Of a stretch of DNA of 64,000 nucleotides, positions 62,969 to 64,000 are shown one piece after another (the stretch's first letter is position 1; each line of letters opens with the position of its first letter). Under the pieces are notes generated by a model. It was not told the DNA's origin and did not search any database. It saw nothing but the letters and a program-made list of their open reading frames with translations. The translations under genes were made by a program, and so were the position numbers. Origin of the DNA: R-RK-3 sp031399085 (GTDB lineage Bacteria > Pseudomonadota > Alphaproteobacteria > Rhizobiales > Rhodomicrobiaceae); assembly GCA_031399085.1 (NCBI GenBank), contig JANNOQ010000079.1, positions 62,001 through 126,000 of the forward strand, in the 5' to 3' direction.

Positions 62969-64000
62969 GCGGTCTCCAAATAGCGGGCGCGCTCGAAGGC
63001 CGAGACATGGGCGTGAAACGCCGCCGCCTCCGCCGCGCACCAGGCTGAATAATGATCGACAAAGGGAGCGCCGAACAGCGCCCGCGCGGGTTTCGATTTG
63101 GCGAAACGGCGCGCCGCGGTTTCCAGCGAGGTCGGCAGCTCCGCACCGGGCATCGCATCGGCAAGGCGCCCATTGCCGGTGACGGGCGGTCCGGGATTGG
63201 CATCCTTTTCGATGCCCCAAAGTCCGGCGCCCAACATCATGGCGGCTGCCACATGCGGCACCATATCCGCGCCCGGCAGCCGGAATTCCAATCGGGTCTC
63301 CTCGGGCGTCGCCGAAACCGCGCGCACGGCGCAGGAATAATTTCCAACGCCCCAATTGGCGGCGCGCGGCGCCCAGTTTCCGGGCCGCAGCCGACGATAG
63401 GCGTTCACGGTCGGGGCAAACATGCACATCAAATCGGGCGTCAGGGACAGAATGCCGCCGATGAACGATTTCGCCACATGGCTCAACCCTTGCGGATCGG
63501 AAGCGTCGTACATGATCGGCCGGGACTTTTTATCGCGAAGCGACAGCGACAGATGGCCGCCAAGTCCGGGGAAGCCGGCATCGAGCTGCGCCAGGAAGCT
63601 GGCCGTCATGCCGTGCCGCCGGGCGATGGATTTGGTGAAGATTTTAAACAGCGCGGCATCGTCGGCCGCCTTCACGATCGGGTCGGGACCGAGAGAATAT
63701 TCGACGCAGCCGGGGCCAAGCTCCATGCAATGATGGTCGAGCGTGATGCCGCAGGCGCGCAATTGATCGTGCACATCTTTGAGAAAGCCCGCATCGGCCG
63801 CCGGGGCGACGCCCGACCAGCAGCGATTATGCGGCAGCGCGGGCTTGAGATTTTGCCAACCCTTTTCGCGCAGCGAGGCGCCATCTTCGGCCAGGAAGAT
63901 GGTTTCGAATTCGAAGCCGCCGATGGCTTCAAAGCCAAGCTCCGATGCCTTCTTCACCACGCGCTTGAGTGCGCTGCGCGGCGAAATCGTAGCGCTCGGC
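62965..64000 (-). CDS. Glutamine-synthetase-like amide ligase (second), N-terminus outside window
   Basis: Open to the window edge, at least 345 residues, lacking the N-terminus. Seen: FEFETIFLAEDG, MELGPGCVEYSLGPDP, GLGGHLSLSL and RLEFRLPGADMVPHV, equivalents of the GS metal and nucleotide sites. The usual NPYL motif here reads VPHV, so the residue that normally helps hold the nucleotide or ammonium site is changed. It overlaps the first GS-like gene by 4 bases (ATGA), indicating two paralogous ligases produced together. One copy may be catalytic and the other specialised. Confidence 0.85.
   Translation of the reverse strand, partial: PSATISPRSALKRVVKKASELGFEAIGGFEFETIFLAEDGASLREKGWQNLKPALPHNRCWSGVAPAADAGFLKDVHDQLRACGITLDHHCMELGPGCVEYSLGPDPIVKAADDAALFKIFTKSIARRHGMTASFLAQLDAGFPGLGGHLSLSLRDKKSRPIMYDASDPQGLSHVAKSFIGGILSLTPDLMCMFAPTVNAYRRLRPGNWAPRAANWGVGNYSCAVRAVSATPEETRLEFRLPGADMVPHVAAAMMLGAGLWGIEKDANPGPPVTGNGRLADAMPGAELPTSLETAARRFAKSKPARALFGAPFVDHYSAWCAAEAAAFHAHVSAFERARYLETA

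Noticed and set aside
60161..62983. A 940-codon plus-strand open frame over the P450 and glutamine-synthetase region
   Set aside because: It is the antisense shadow of two clear minus-strand genes with family motifs; high GC creates such long frames.
1..64000. CRISPR arrays, prophage, insertion sequences
   Set aside because: I saw no regularly spaced direct repeats, no transposase or integrase text and no phage structural genes.

Overview
The window looks like chromosomal DNA from an alphaproteobacterium, most likely order Hyphomicrobiales (Rhizobiales). Most of it is GC-rich with dense, often overlapping genes. It carries a general L-amino-acid ABC transporter of the Rhizobium Aap type, a TarD-like tartrate dehydratase closest to the Bradyrhizobium enzyme as I remember it, RpoH with an RpoH box, an RopB/Omp25-like beta-barrel, a DUF6481-like protein, and housekeeping genes (recQ, ruvX, ligA, rluD, recO, parC). 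I see no plasmid, prophage, transposase or CRISPR signature. All identifications come from reading sequence and from remembered family motifs; no search was run.

Layout. 0-3.8 kb: the 5' part of a CaiB/BaiF CoA-transferase, recQ, a fumarylacetoacetate-hydrolase-fold enzyme and a dodecin. 4.0-6.9 kb: a divergent tad-type locus with one TadG-like von Willebrand protein and two TadE-like pseudopilins. 6.9-20.5 kb: tarD, a metallo-beta-lactamase protein overlapping a uracil-DNA-glycosylase-like gene, an auxin-efflux-family carrier, ruvX, a UPF0173 hydrolase, ligA, a PfkB sugar kinase, rpoH, rluD and tRNA-Glu(CTC). 20.5-23 kb: two secreted or outer-membrane proteins, one of them an unusual tandem beta-barrel with glycine-rich inserts. 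23.5-27.5 kb: a tightly overlapped DctPQM TRAP transporter plus an L-2-hydroxyglutarate-oxidase-like flavoprotein. 27.8-37.6 kb: a surface-polysaccharide locus of lower GC content in part (methyltransferase, glycosyltransferase, Wzt/Wzm ABC exporter, two sugar aminotransferases, an epimerase, an oxidoreductase and an acetyltransferase). 38-41.3 kb: RidA, a Sel1-like secreted protein and an AT-rich TAXI-type solute receptor. 41.7-47.2 kb: aapJQMP followed by a class V aminotransferase. 47.4-55 kb: recO, an ion-channel protein, parC, a porin and a hydrolase-OsmC fusion. 55-64 kb: a catabolic-looking neighbourhood with a dimethylglycine-dehydrogenase-like protein, a choline-kinase-like protein, an NCS1 permease preceded by a translationally coupled 52-residue membrane protein, a cytochrome P450 and two glutamine-synthetase-like ligases (the last one cut by the window edge).

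How the genes work together. Three blocks read as functional units. The TRAP transporter and flavoprotein overlap at every junction and probably import and oxidise one 2-hydroxyacid. The polysaccharide block resembles routes to acetamido-amino-sugar nucleotides plus an ABC-dependent export system. The 55-64 kb block combines import, N-demethylation, oxidation and gamma-glutamylation-type ligases. I do not recognise that combination, and it is the best candidate for an undescribed pathway here. Dispersed palindromic repeats sit in several intergenic gaps.
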